From assembly GCA_050250795.1 (NCBI GenBank), contig JBFWNZ010000020.1, positions 1 through 21,460 of the forward strand: 21,460 nucleotides of DNA, written 5' to 3'. This document shows positions 6,595 to 14,298 of this stretch, piece after piece. The notes under the pieces are model-generated. The model did not search any database. It worked only from the letters and a program-made list of their open reading frames with translations, and was not told where the DNA came from. Both the position numbers and the translations under genes were made by a program. Source of the stretch: JBFWNZ01 sp050250795. Lineage in GTDB: Bacteria > Pseudomonadota > Alphaproteobacteria > UBA8366. The first letter of the stretch is position 1. Each line of letters begins with the position of its first letter.

Positions 6595-8915
6595 CGTCGG
6601 CCGGCCTGGATCATCGCGACGAGGTCTCCCGGCGCGACCGGCGATCCGGCGATCCGCACGCCGAAGGGCGACAGCGCATCCTCGATGGCGGAGATGATCG
6701 CAGCGGCGGCCGGGACCGTGCCGCATTCGCCCACGCCCTTGACGCCCAGCGGGTTCAGCGGTGTCGGGGTTTCGTGATGGATCACCTGGATATTCGGCAC
6801 CTCGGGTGCGCTGACCAGCAGGTATTCGCCGAAATTCGTCGTCACTGGCTGGGCGTTCTCGTCGAAGAGCATATGCTCGAACAAGGCATTGCCGATGCCA
6901 TGCGCGGCGCCGCCCACGACCTGACCGTCGACCATCGTCGGGTTGACGATCGTGCCGCAGTCATGGGCAAGGACATAGTCGAGGAAGCTGACATGGCCGG
7001 TCTCGACATCCACCTCCACGGCGACGGCGGTGGTGCCGCTGGAGAAGGTCATCTCGTCGATCACCGTGGTCTCGGTCGCCTCCAGCCCCGGCGCGATGCC
7101 GCCGGGCAAGGTGAAGCCGGGCAGGCCCGCCACGGACTGCGCCACCTGGCCCAGGCCGATCTTCATGTCGGGCACGCCCTTCACGCGGATCGTATCGCCT
7201 TCGATGACCAGATCGTCCTCCGCCGCCTCCAGCAGATGCGCCGCGATCTTCAGCGCCTTGTCGCGCACGGCCTGCGCCGCGCGATGCGCCGAGGTGCCGG
7301 CGGTGACGGTCTGACGGCTGTTGAAGCCGCCGATGCCCATGGACACGGCGGCGGTGTCGCCGGCGGTGACGGTGACGTTGCCCATGTCGCTGCCCAACAG
7401 TTCCGCCACCACCTGCGACAGCATGGTCCGGGTGCCTTGCCCCATCGCGGCGGCGCCGGTGTAGACATGCACGCGGCCCGTGGTGTCGACCCGCACCGTC
7501 ACTGCCTCGAACGGCCCGCGCCCGGTGCCTTTGACATAGTTCGCCAGGCCGATCCCGATATGCCGGCCTTCGGCATGGGCCGCCGCCTGCCGGGCGCGGA
7601 AGCCGTCCCAGCCGATCCGTTCCAGCGCCTTGCGCTGGCATTCCGGATAGTCGCCGGCATCGAGCACGACGGGGCTGCCGCTGCGGTTCTTCAGCGGCTT
7701 GGTGTAGGGCATGGCCTCGCCCGGCACGAGGTTGCGGCGCCGCACCTCGGCCCGGTCCAACTCCATATCCTGCGCCACCCGGTCGAGCAGCCGCTCCATG
7801 ACGAAGGCGGCCTGCGGGTGTCCGGCGCCGCGCACCGGCGTGACCGGCACCTTGTTGGTCAGGGCGATGGTCGCTGTCATGGCATAGGCCGGCACGATAT
7901 AGGGCAGGGTGAGCGTGACGGCGGATTCGTAGGGCAGGTTGGTGCCTCGCGCGGTATAGGCACCATGCTCGTGGATCAGGCTGCCGCGGATGCCCAGGAT
8001 GCGCGCCTCGGAATCCACCGCGATCTCGACATCCCAATACTGATCGCGCTCCTGCGTGGTGGCGACGAAATGCTCGCGCCGGTCCTCGATCCACTTCACC
8101 GGACGGCCCAGGATCAGCGCGGCGGCGGCCGTCACCACATCCTCGGGATAGAAGACCAGCTTGGGACCGAAGCCGCCGCCGACATCGGGCGTCACCACGC
8201 GGATGCGGTTGGCGTCGCGGCCCAGCATGTCGCAGAGCAGGCGGTGCGCGGTGTGCGGCGTCTGGGTCGAACTCCACAGCGTCAGCCGGTCCTCCAGCGG
8301 GTCGTGGACCGCGACCGCGCCCCGGCATTCCAGCGAATGCCCGCCGCCGCGATGCTGCCAGAAGGATTCGCGGACGGTATGCGCGGCCCCCGCGAAGGCG
8401 GCGTCCAGGTCGCCATAGCCCATCCGGATTTCGGCCAGCACGTTATGCGGCGAATCCTTGTGCGCGGTCGGCGCCCCCTCGCGCAGCGCCTCGCGCGCGT
8501 CGGCCACGGCGGGTAGCACGGCATAATCGACATCGACCAGCGCCGCCGCGTCCTCGGCGATATAGCGGCTGTCGGCGACGACGATGGCGATGGCCTCGCC
8601 GACATGCACGGTTTCCTCGCCCGCCAGGGCCGGCCGGTTCAGATCCTGCTTGTAGCTGGGGCTGGGCAGGCCGACGACAAGCCGTTCGGTGCGCAGATGC
8701 GGCCGCAGATCGGCGAGGGTCAGGACGGCATGCACGCCCTCCAGCGCCAGCGCCGCCGTCTTGTCGATGCCGCGGATCAGGGCATGCGCATGCGGACTGC
8801 GGACAAAGGCGGCATGCAGCATGCCGGGCAGGCGGATGTCGTCGACGAACCGCCCTTTGCCGCGCAGCAGGGCGGGGTCTTCGAGCCTCGGAACGCTGCT
8901 GCCGAACACGCCCAC
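6591..8915 (-). CDS. Xanthine dehydrogenase-family molybdopterin-binding large subunit (copy 2)
   Basis: A 774-residue molybdenum-hydroxylase large subunit, a paralogue of the one at 641-3013. The start is a GTG at 8915, chosen because GGAGGG lies 8-9 bases upstream and the protein then begins directly with VFGSSVPRLEDPALLRGKGRF's family opening; an upstream ATG would cross the promoter. Molybdopterin motifs: DVGGGFGPK near 244-252, RGAGHPQA from 362, AMGQGTRT near 490-497 and the catalytic glutamate in GVGECG at about 730. The AYxCSFR loop of CO dehydrogenase is absent. The two copies differ throughout, so they probably take different substrates or positions on a ring. No CoxM or CoxS gene adjoins it. 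It is the first gene of a two-gene unit with the XRE regulator (4-base overlap). Confidence 0.9.
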   Translation of the reverse strand: MGVFGSSVPRLEDPALLRGKGRFVDDIRLPGMLHAAFVRSPHAHALIRGIDKTAALALEGVHAVLTLADLRPHLRTERLVVGLPSPSYKQDLNRPALAGEETVHVGEAIAIVVADSRYIAEDAAALVDVDYAVLPAVADAREALREGAPTAHKDSPHNVLAEIRMGYGDLDAAFAGAAHTVRESFWQHRGGGHSLECRGAVAVHDPLEDRLTLWSSTQTPHTAHRLLCDMLGRDANRIRVVTPDVGGGFGPKLVFYPEDVVTAAAALILGRPVKWIEDRREHFVATTQERDQYWDVEIAVDSEARILGIRGSLIHEHGAYTARGTNLPYESAVTLTLPYIVPAYAMTATIALTNKVPVTPVRGAGHPQAAFVMERLLDRVAQDMELDRAEVRRRNLVPGEAMPYTKPLKNRSGSPVVLDAGDYPECQRKALERIGWDGFRARQAAAHAEGRHIGIGLANYVKGTGRGPFEAVTVRVDTTGRVHVYTGAAAMGQGTRTMLSQVVAELLGSDMGNVTVTAGDTAAVSMGIGGFNSRQTVTAGTSAHRAAQAVRDKALKIAAHLLEAAEDDLVIEGDTIRVKGVPDMKIGLGQVAQSVAGLPGFTLPGGIAPGLEATETTVIDEMTFSSGTTAVAVEVDVETGHVSFLDYVLAHDCGTIVNPTMVDGQVVGGAAHGIGNALFEHMLFDENAQPVTTNFGEYLLVSAPEVPNIQVIHHETPTPLNPLGVKGVGECGTVPAAAAIISAIEDALSPFGVRIAGSPVAPGDLVAMIQAGRR

Positions 8916-8945
8916 TCGTCCGTCCCTCCATGACCTTGTCCGGTC

Positions 8946-8994
8946 ATTACGGAGGGCAGGAGTCACGAAATCAAGATTATTTCCAAAAATGGGA
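8946..8994 (-). promoter_or_regulatory. Candidate promoter with upstream operator for molybdenum hydroxylase 2 and the XRE regulator
   Basis: On the minus strand TCCCATTTTTGGAA (8994-8981), the reverse complement of the pyrK operator, is followed by 6 bases, TTGATT (8974-8969), 17 bases and CGTAAT (8951-8946). This predicts a leader of about 25 bases before the GTG at 8915. Operator-to-promoter spacing equals that before pyrK. The two orientations together give the pseudo-palindrome TYCCAWWWWTGGRA. Because it stands between the REP pair and the gene, the 9132-10124 gene is probably a separate transcript. Confidence 0.6.
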
Positions 8995-9041
8995 CGGCGG
9001 GTTGGGCTGAGCAGGGAACCTGCGAGACGGTTCGTTCCCTC

Positions 9042-9120
9042 CCTCATCCTGAGCTTGACGAAGGATGAGCGGCCCCGATGTCCGTGCCGGGCCTCGCCCT
9101 TCGTCAGGCTCAGGGTGAGG
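9042..9120. repeat. REP-like pair of palindromes
   Basis: Two inverted elements face each other: 9042-9069 (CCTCATCCTGAGCTTGACGA onward) and 9092-9120 (ending TTCGTCAGGCTCAGGGTGAG plus G). Each is partly self-complementary and each is the partner of the other, as in paired REP/BIME units. The same family recurs at 20643-20720. Such elements are common between genes in alphaproteobacteria. With the promoter it accounts for most of the 216-base gap 8916-9131. Confidence 0.75.
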
Positions 9121-9131
9121 CCAAGCGAAGG

Positions 9132-10124
9132 TCACACCTTCAGCAACTCGAAGGTCGAGGGTGCGAACAGGTCTTCCGCCGTCAGCTTCTTGGCGAAATG
9201 GCCCTGCTCGACGGCATAGCGGCACATCGCCTCGATTTCGGCCGCGTTCTCCTTCACGCCATAGCGCCAGTAATCGCCGCCCATCAATTGCTTGGCCTTC
9301 TCGAATTCCTCGACCGGCCAGGGCAGGGTGGTGAACAGATGGCCGACCTTGGCCAGGTTCTCGTAACAGATCTGCTTTGCCTTCATGAAGGCGATCAGGA
9401 CGTTGACCGGCAGCCAGGGGTGCTGCTCGACCAGCGACCGGCGGATGGCGATCAGGTGCATGATCGGGAAGAAGCCGGTGCGGCGGAAATAGTCCTCTTC
9501 GACCGGCCGATAGTCGGGGAACAGCCGCACGACCTTCGGGTTGCGGCCGAAGCAGGAGGGCGCCCGCGCCGTCACCAGGGCGTCGATCTTGCCCTGGTCG
9601 AGTTGGCCGGCCAGCGTCTCCTCGGCCGGGATCGACTTCAATTCGATCTCGGGCGGCAGCGACAGGCCGACGATCTGCTTGCGTCCGCCCTGTTCCAGCC
9701 CGCCGCTGCGCCAGCGCATATCGGATGCCCGCACGCCGAAATCGTCCTGGAGGAAGCCGCGGATCCACAGCGCGGCCGTCATCTGATACTCGGGCACGCC
9801 CACGATCTTGCCCTTCAGGTCCTCGGGCTTCTCGATGCCTCGGTCGGTGCGGATATAGACCGAGTTGTGCCGGAACATCCGCGAGACGAAGGCGGGAATG
9901 GCGATATAGGGGCTGCCGGCGCCGGCCTGCTGGGCCATGTAGCTCGACATCGACAGTTCGGTGATGTCGAATTCCTGATAGCGGAAGGCGCGATGGAAGC
10001 ATTCCTCGGGCGGCATCGCCACGGGCACGACCTCGCAGCCGTCGATGCCGACCTTGCCGTCGAAGATGGCACGGGTGCGGTCGTAGTCGCAGGCGGACAT
10101 GCTGACGGTCAGCTTCTTGGCCAT
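9132..10124 (-). CDS. 4,5-dihydroxyphthalate decarboxylase-like protein (periplasmic-binding-protein fold)
   Basis: A 330-residue protein like 4,5-dihydroxyphthalate decarboxylase (Pht5 type), which has the type 2 periplasmic-binding fold yet acts in the cytosol. Recognisable features are the YDRTRAIFDGKVGIDGCEV opening (14-32), the MPPEECFHRAFRYQEFDITELSMSSY stretch (residues 37-62), and KPEDLKGKIVGVPEYQMTAALWIRGFLQDDFGV around 98-130. No signal peptide or lipobox is visible, which favours an enzyme or soluble binding protein over a transporter component. The ATG at 10124 has GAGGA about 9 bases upstream. It is divergent from the dienelactone-hydrolase-family gene across 141 bases, suggesting shared regulation in ring-cleavage chemistry. 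Substrate assignment in this family is often wrong, so the name marks similarity only. Confidence 0.8.
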   Translation of the reverse strand: MAKKLTVSMSACDYDRTRAIFDGKVGIDGCEVVPVAMPPEECFHRAFRYQEFDITELSMSSYMAQQAGAGSPYIAIPAFVSRMFRHNSVYIRTDRGIEKPEDLKGKIVGVPEYQMTAALWIRGFLQDDFGVRASDMRWRSGGLEQGGRKQIVGLSLPPEIELKSIPAEETLAGQLDQGKIDALVTARAPSCFGRNPKVVRLFPDYRPVEEDYFRRTGFFPIMHLIAIRRSLVEQHPWLPVNVLIAFMKAKQICYENLAKVGHLFTTLPWPVEEFEKAKQLMGGDYWRYGVKENAAEIEAMCRYAVEQGHFAKKLTAEDLFAPSTFELLKV

Positions 10125-10265
10125 GTCGGGAATCCTCAGGGCGGGAGAACGATGCGGCTAGATATCACCGGCCCGGCGCGTCGGGCAAGGAAGCCGCGAC
10201 GGGTTCGCCCCGCTTGGCTTATGATCGGCGGCAACAACGAAGATCGATTTGGAGGGAACTGCAAG

Positions 10266-10982
10266 ATGGCCGCCGCAAACTGCGACTGGGTCGAGATCGC
10301 GCCGGGATTCCGGGGTTATTACGCGTGCCCGGAGGGCAAGGGGCCGTTTCCCTCGGTGCTGATCTATATCGAAGCCTTCGGCGTCAATTCGCATTTCCAG
10401 GCGCTGGCAAAGCGATATGCCGAGGCAGGGTTCGCCGCCCTGGTGCCGGACATCTACGACGGCGCGACTTATGGCTATGACGAGGTGCCGAAGGCGGTCG
10501 GGCACCTGAAGAAGCTTCAGGATGGCGATGTGATGGCGCGGACGCGCCAGGCGCTGGATTTCCTGGACGGACGGCCCGAGGCGGACGGGCAGCGGGTCGG
10601 CGTGACCGGCTACTGCATGGGCGGGCGCTATACCTTCCTTGCCAATGCGGAACTGGCCGGGCGCTTCAAGGGGGCGGTCAGCTTCTATGGCGGCGGCATC
10701 GGCCCGGTGAAGGATTTTGCCGGGCGGCCGATCCTGCTGGACCGGGCGCCGGATATGGGTGCGCCGATCCTGCTGTTCTACGGCGCCGAGGACGGTTCCA
10801 TCGCGCCCGACGAGGTGGGCCGCATCGCCGAGGCGCTGGCCAAGGCGAACAAGGGCTTCACCCTGACCGTGTTCCCCAAGGTCGGGCACGGCTTCTTCTG
10901 CGACGAGCGCAGCAGCTACGACCAAGCGGCCGCCGCGGCGTCCTGGGACGCGACGCTCGCCTTCTTCCGCACGCATCTGTAG
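10266..10982 (+). CDS. Dienelactone hydrolase-family protein
   Basis: A 238-residue alpha/beta hydrolase, the usual length of this family. Dienelactone hydrolase opens dienelactone to maleylacetate in chloroaromatic breakdown. The catalytic set is visible: Cys117 in the nucleophile elbow TGYCMGGR (115-121 region), Asp176 in FYGAEDGSI, His208 in VGHGFF, and Glu36 in IYIEAFG, which matches the glutamate that tunes the cysteine in Pseudomonas DLH. The ATG at 10266 follows GGAGGGAACTGCAAG, a strong ribosome binding site; the frame is open far upstream but only as antisense to the neighbouring gene. It converges on cobB with a 13-base gap. Many family members act on other lactones or esters, so the true substrate is not fixed by sequence. 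Confidence 0.88.
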   Translation: MAAANCDWVEIAPGFRGYYACPEGKGPFPSVLIYIEAFGVNSHFQALAKRYAEAGFAALVPDIYDGATYGYDEVPKAVGHLKKLQDGDVMARTRQALDFLDGRPEADGQRVGVTGYCMGGRYTFLANAELAGRFKGAVSFYGGGIGPVKDFAGRPILLDRAPDMGAPILLFYGAEDGSIAPDEVGRIAEALAKANKGFTLTVFPKVGHGFFCDERSSYDQAAAAASWDATLAFFRTHL

Positions 10983-10995
10983 ATCGCGGCGGCGG

Positions 10996-12324
10996 TCAGG
11001 TGCGGTCGATCAGGTGCAGGAACGAGCCGGCGACCGAACCGGCTCGTTCACCCACCGGTCCCAGGGGGGCGCCGGCACCATCGGCCGCCTCGAACAGCGG
11101 CGGATGCTGCGGCGCTGCGGCGATCGTTGCGAAATGGAACTCGTGACCGCGGAATTCCGTCCCTGCGGGACCCAGCGCACCATCGGCGACCAGTCGTGCC
11201 CGGCGATAGCCCAGATGCAGACGGCGCGCGGCGAAGCTGGTCTCGACCGAGAGCAGCCCGGCCATCGCATGCCGGTGGCCCTCGGCGTCGATAAGTCCCT
11301 GGCCCAGCGCCATATAGCCGCCGCACTCGCCGTAGATCGCGACTCCCCGCGCGGCGGCATTCCGCAGCCCGGTCAGGAAGGTCGAATTGGCGGCCAGTCG
11401 TCCGGCGTGCAGTTCGGGATAACCGCCCGGTAAGTAGATGGCGTCCGCGGCCTCGTCGGGCGTCATATCCGCCAGCGGCGAGAAGGGCAGGACTTCCGCT
11501 CCTGCGGCCTGCCAGTCGTCCAGCAGCGCGGGATAGGCAAAGGCGAAGGCGGCATCGCGGGCGACGGCGATCCGCTGGCCGGGCGGCGGCAGGCAGGGGG
11601 CATCGCCTTCCGCCTCGATCCGGGCCGGACGGGCAAGCGCCGTCAGCGCGGCAAGGTCGATATGCGCGCCGACACGCGACGCCGCACCGTCGAGGAAGGT
11701 TTCCAGGGACGGATGCTCGCCCGCCGGAATCAGGCCCAGATGCCGGTCGGGCAGCGCCAGTGCGGGATCGGATGGAATGGCGCCCAGCACCGGCAGGCCG
11801 ATGCCGGCGCAGGCATCGCGCAGCAAGGCGGCATGACGCGGGCTGCCGACGCGGTTGAAGATCGCGCCGGCCACGCTCACACGCGGGTCGAAGCTGCGGA
11901 AGCCGTGCAGCAAGGCAGCAGCCGACGCGGCCATGCCCTTGGCGTTGACGACCATGACCACTGGCCAGCCGGTGCGGGCGGCCAGTTCGGCTGTGGAGCC
12001 GGCGCCGCCCGGTCCGCCGTCGAACAGACCCATGACTCCCTCGCCGATGACGAGGCCGGCATCGGACAGGCTGGCGATACGGCGCGCGAGCGTGGCGGGA
12101 CGCATCGCCCAGGCGTCGAGATTGGGACAGGGACGGCCGCTGGCGGCAGTGTGGAAGGCAGGATCGATATAGTCCGGGCCCACCTTGGCGCCGGCCGCCG
12201 CGACACCGTAACCGCGCAGGCAGCGCAGCAGGCCGAGGACGATGGTGGTCTTGCCGCTGCCGGAGGCGGGGGCCGCGATCAGCAGGCCGCGAGGACCGCC
12301 CGCAGCCGGTCCCTCAGCCGGCAT
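10996..12324 (-). CDS. cobB: Cobyrinate a,c-diamide synthase
   Basis: A 442-residue glutamine-dependent amidotransferase that amidates carboxylates a and c of (hydrogeno)cobyrinate using ATP. An N-terminal ATP-grasping P-loop lies at about 18-26 (APASGSGKTT), followed by KVGPDYIDPAFH, VMGLFDG and a C-terminal class I glutaminase-like domain with Cys334 in YGECGGYMALG, GHEFHF around 393-398 and a terminal SFLHL. The start at 12324 (MPAEGPAAGG) is chosen just before the P-loop; it overlaps the end of cobA by 11 bases, implying cotranslation. A longer start at 12366 would lie deeper inside cobA. The ribosome binding site is weak, consistent with coupling. It is a full-length CobB/CbiA; whether it acts on the aerobic or anaerobic intermediate depends on genes outside the window. 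Confidence 0.93.
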   Translation of the reverse strand: MPAEGPAAGGPRGLLIAAPASGSGKTTIVLGLLRCLRGYGVAAAGAKVGPDYIDPAFHTAASGRPCPNLDAWAMRPATLARRIASLSDAGLVIGEGVMGLFDGGPGGAGSTAELAARTGWPVVMVVNAKGMAASAAALLHGFRSFDPRVSVAGAIFNRVGSPRHAALLRDACAGIGLPVLGAIPSDPALALPDRHLGLIPAGEHPSLETFLDGAASRVGAHIDLAALTALARPARIEAEGDAPCLPPPGQRIAVARDAAFAFAYPALLDDWQAAGAEVLPFSPLADMTPDEAADAIYLPGGYPELHAGRLAANSTFLTGLRNAAARGVAIYGECGGYMALGQGLIDAEGHRHAMAGLLSVETSFAARRLHLGYRRARLVADGALGPAGTEFRGHEFHFATIAAAPQHPPLFEAADGAGAPLGPVGERAGSVAGSFLHLIDRT

Positions 12325-13153
12325 CGCGGTCGCGGTGCAGCCGCAAGGGGTCGGGATCGAGCGCACGCCCCGACATGGCGCCCAGCCAGTCCAGGCCCGC
12401 GCGCAGGCGCACCGCCTCGCCGATGGCGATCATGCAGGGCGGTTCGATGCCGCTGGCCTCGGCCTCGGCGGCGACGGCGGCCAATGTGCTTTCGAGGATG
12501 CGTTGCTCGGGGGTGGTCGCCTGGCTGACCACGGCGACGGGCTCCTGCGGCGACCGCCCGGCGGCAAGCAGCCGGGCTGCGATGGGCGCCAGATGCTTGA
12601 GGCCCATATACAGCACGATCACTGGCGAGCCGCGGGCAATGGAGGCCCAGTCGATGTCGTCCGGCACATCGCCGCCGGCATTGTGCCCGGTGATGAAGGT
12701 GACGGCGGAATTGACCGCCCGATGCGTGACCGGAATGCCCGCATAGGCAAGGCCGCCGATGCCTGCGGTCACGCCGGGTACGATGCGGAAGGGGACGCCC
12801 GCTGCAACCAGGGCCAATGCTTCCTCTCCGCCGCGGCCGAACACGAAGGGGTCGCCGCCTTTGAGGCGCAGCACGCGCTGGCCGTCGCGGGCGAGGCGGA
12901 CGAGCCGGCGCGAGATGTCCGCTTGCTTCGGCGAAGGCTTGCCTCCGCGCTTTCCGGCGTATTCGAGAACGGCGCCGGGTCGCGCCAATCGCAGCACGGA
13001 GTCGGCGACCAGGGCGTCGTAGACCACGACATCGGCCGAGCGCAGGCCGGCCAGCGCCAGCAGCGTCAGCAGCCCCGGATCGCCGGGGCCGGCGCCGGCG
13101 AGCCAGACCCAGCCGGGTTCGATGCGGGGAAGGGTATCGGGTAGTCCGTCCAT
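12314..13153 (-). CDS. cobA: Uroporphyrinogen-III C-methyltransferase
   Basis: A 279-residue SUMT that methylates uroporphyrinogen III at C2 and C7 with SAM to give precorrin-2, the branch point to B12 and siroheme. Motifs: VWLAGAGPGDPGLLT (16-30), VVYDALV (43-49), KRGGKPSPKQ, RLKGGDPFVFGRGGEE (96-111), and VPGVTAGIGG followed by AGIPVTHR. There is no CysG dehydrogenase/ferrochelatase domain, so it is a stand-alone enzyme. It is the first gene of a cobA-cobB unit and is divergent from cbiD across only 59 bases, which contain a small dyad. Length and motifs are normal. Confidence 0.95.
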   Translation of the reverse strand: MDGLPDTLPRIEPGWVWLAGAGPGDPGLLTLLALAGLRSADVVVYDALVADSVLRLARPGAVLEYAGKRGGKPSPKQADISRRLVRLARDGQRVLRLKGGDPFVFGRGGEEALALVAAGVPFRIVPGVTAGIGGLAYAGIPVTHRAVNSAVTFITGHNAGGDVPDDIDWASIARGSPVIVLYMGLKHLAPIAARLLAAGRSPQEPVAVVSQATTPEQRILESTLAAVAAEAEASGIEPPCMIAIGEAVRLRAGLDWLGAMSGRALDPDPLRLHRDRDAG

Positions 13154-13186
13154 CTGCGACAGATTAGTCCGGCGCGCGGGCGCGGC

Positions 13187-13204
13187 ATAGCTTTGCGCTA
13201 TACT
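13187..13204. promoter_or_regulatory. Small dyad and -10-like box in the divergent cobA/cbiD gap
   Basis: ATAGC (13187-13191) and GCTAT (13197-13201) form a short inverted repeat with a 5-base centre, extended to GCATAGC/GCTATAC with one mismatch. On the plus strand TATACT at 13199-13204 resembles a -10 box, but it lies only 8 bases before the cbiD ATG, leaving almost no leader, and no -35 match is visible. It could be an operator for both directions. This is weak. Confidence 0.3.
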
Positions 13205-13212
13205 CCGCGCGC

Positions 13213-14298
13213 ATGGACGACAGACCGAAAGCTCCTCTCAGGCGCGGCTGGACGACGGGGGCCTGTGCCACCGCCGCGACGCGCGCCGCCTATACGGCGC
13301 TGCTGACCGGCACCTTTCCCGACCCGGTGACGATCGCGCTTCCCGGCGGGCAGACGCCGGCCTTTGCATTGGCGCATGAAGCGGCGGGCGAGGGCTGGGC
13401 GGAGGCGGGGATCGTCAAGGATGCGGGCGACGATCCGGACGTGACGCATCTGGCGACGATTGTCGCCCGCGTCTCGCACGGGACGCCGGGCAGCGGCGTC
13501 GTCTTCCGCGCGGGCGACGGGGTGGGCACGATAACGAAGCCGGGCCTGCCGCTGCCGCCGGGCGAGCCCGCGATCAACCCGGTGCCGCGGCGGATGATGC
13601 GCGACGCGGTGGCCGAGGTGGCGGCGGCGGCGGGTGTGGCGGGCGACGCGGTGGTCGAAATCCGGGTGCCGGGCGGGGCCGAACTGGCGACGCGCACCTG
13701 GAACCCGCGGCTCGGCATCCTGGGCGGCCTCTCGATCCTGGGCACGACGGGCATCGTCATCCCTTATTCCTGCTCAGCCTGGATTCATTCGATCCATCGT
13801 GGTGTCGATGTGGCGCGGGCGGCGGGCCTGACCCATGTCGCGGGCTGCACGGGCGCCACCTCCGAGCGCGCGGTCCAGGCGCTTTATGGTCTGCCGGACG
13901 AAGCGCTGCTCGACATGGGCGACTTCGTCGGTGCGCTGCTCAAGTATCTGCGCCGCCATCCGGTGGCGCGGCTGACCATCGCCGGCGGCTTCGCCAAGCT
14001 GTCCAAGCTGGCCTGCGGCGCGCTCGACCTGCATTCCGGCCGCAGCCAGGTCGATCTGGACGCCCTGGCGGGCATGGCGGCGCAGGCGGGGGGCGATGCT
14101 GCCTTCCAGGCGGCGGTGCGCGGCGCGAACACCGCGGGACAGGTGCTGGCCATGGCGACGGCGGCGGGGCTGCCGGTCGCCGATGTCGTGGCGGCGCGGG
14201 CGCAGGCCGTGGCGGCGGAGGCGGTCGGGCCGAAGGTCGCGGTGGACCTGCTGGTGTTCGACCGTGCGGGCGCGCTGGCAGGCCGGGCCGATGGATGA
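13213..14298 (+). CDS. cbiD: Cobalt-precorrin-5B (C1)-methyltransferase
   Basis: A 361-residue CbiD, which methylates C1 after loss of the acetaldehyde fragment. It carries the family opening RRGWTTGACATAA (10-22), then AGDGVGTITKPGLPLPPGEPAINPVPRRM across residues 99-127, and later GTTGIVIPYS and TIAGGFAKLSKLACG. In the classical aerobic (Cob) pathway this step is done by the unrelated CobF; many alphaproteobacteria use CbiD instead, so a mixed set of names is expected. The ATG at 13213 follows a GC-rich leader with no clear ribosome binding site, and transcription may be nearly leaderless. Its stop overlaps the cobK start, so the two are probably cotranslated. Confidence 0.93.
   Translation: MDDRPKAPLRRGWTTGACATAATRAAYTALLTGTFPDPVTIALPGGQTPAFALAHEAAGEGWAEAGIVKDAGDDPDVTHLATIVARVSHGTPGSGVVFRAGDGVGTITKPGLPLPPGEPAINPVPRRMMRDAVAEVAAAAGVAGDAVVEIRVPGGAELATRTWNPRLGILGGLSILGTTGIVIPYSCSAWIHSIHRGVDVARAAGLTHVAGCTGATSERAVQALYGLPDEALLDMGDFVGALLKYLRRHPVARLTIAGGFAKLSKLACGALDLHSGRSQVDLDALAGMAAQAGGDAAFQAAVRGANTAGQVLAMATAAGLPVADVVAARAQAVAAEAVGPKVAVDLLVFDRAGALAGRADG

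Noticed and set aside
6774..8516. Long plus-strand open frame opposite the second molybdenum-hydroxylase gene
   Set aside because: Same antisense shadow pattern with no recognisable domain.
641..8915. Aerobic carbon monoxide dehydrogenase (coxL) for the two molybdenum-hydroxylase genes
   Set aside because: The AYxCSFR active-site loop of true CO dehydrogenase is absent; the loops read YRGAG and VRGAG, and coxM/coxS are missing.
9078..10265. N-terminal extension of the dienelactone-hydrolase-family gene
   Set aside because: The extension is antisense to the decarboxylase-like gene; the ATG at 10266 has a strong ribosome binding site and gives the family's normal length.
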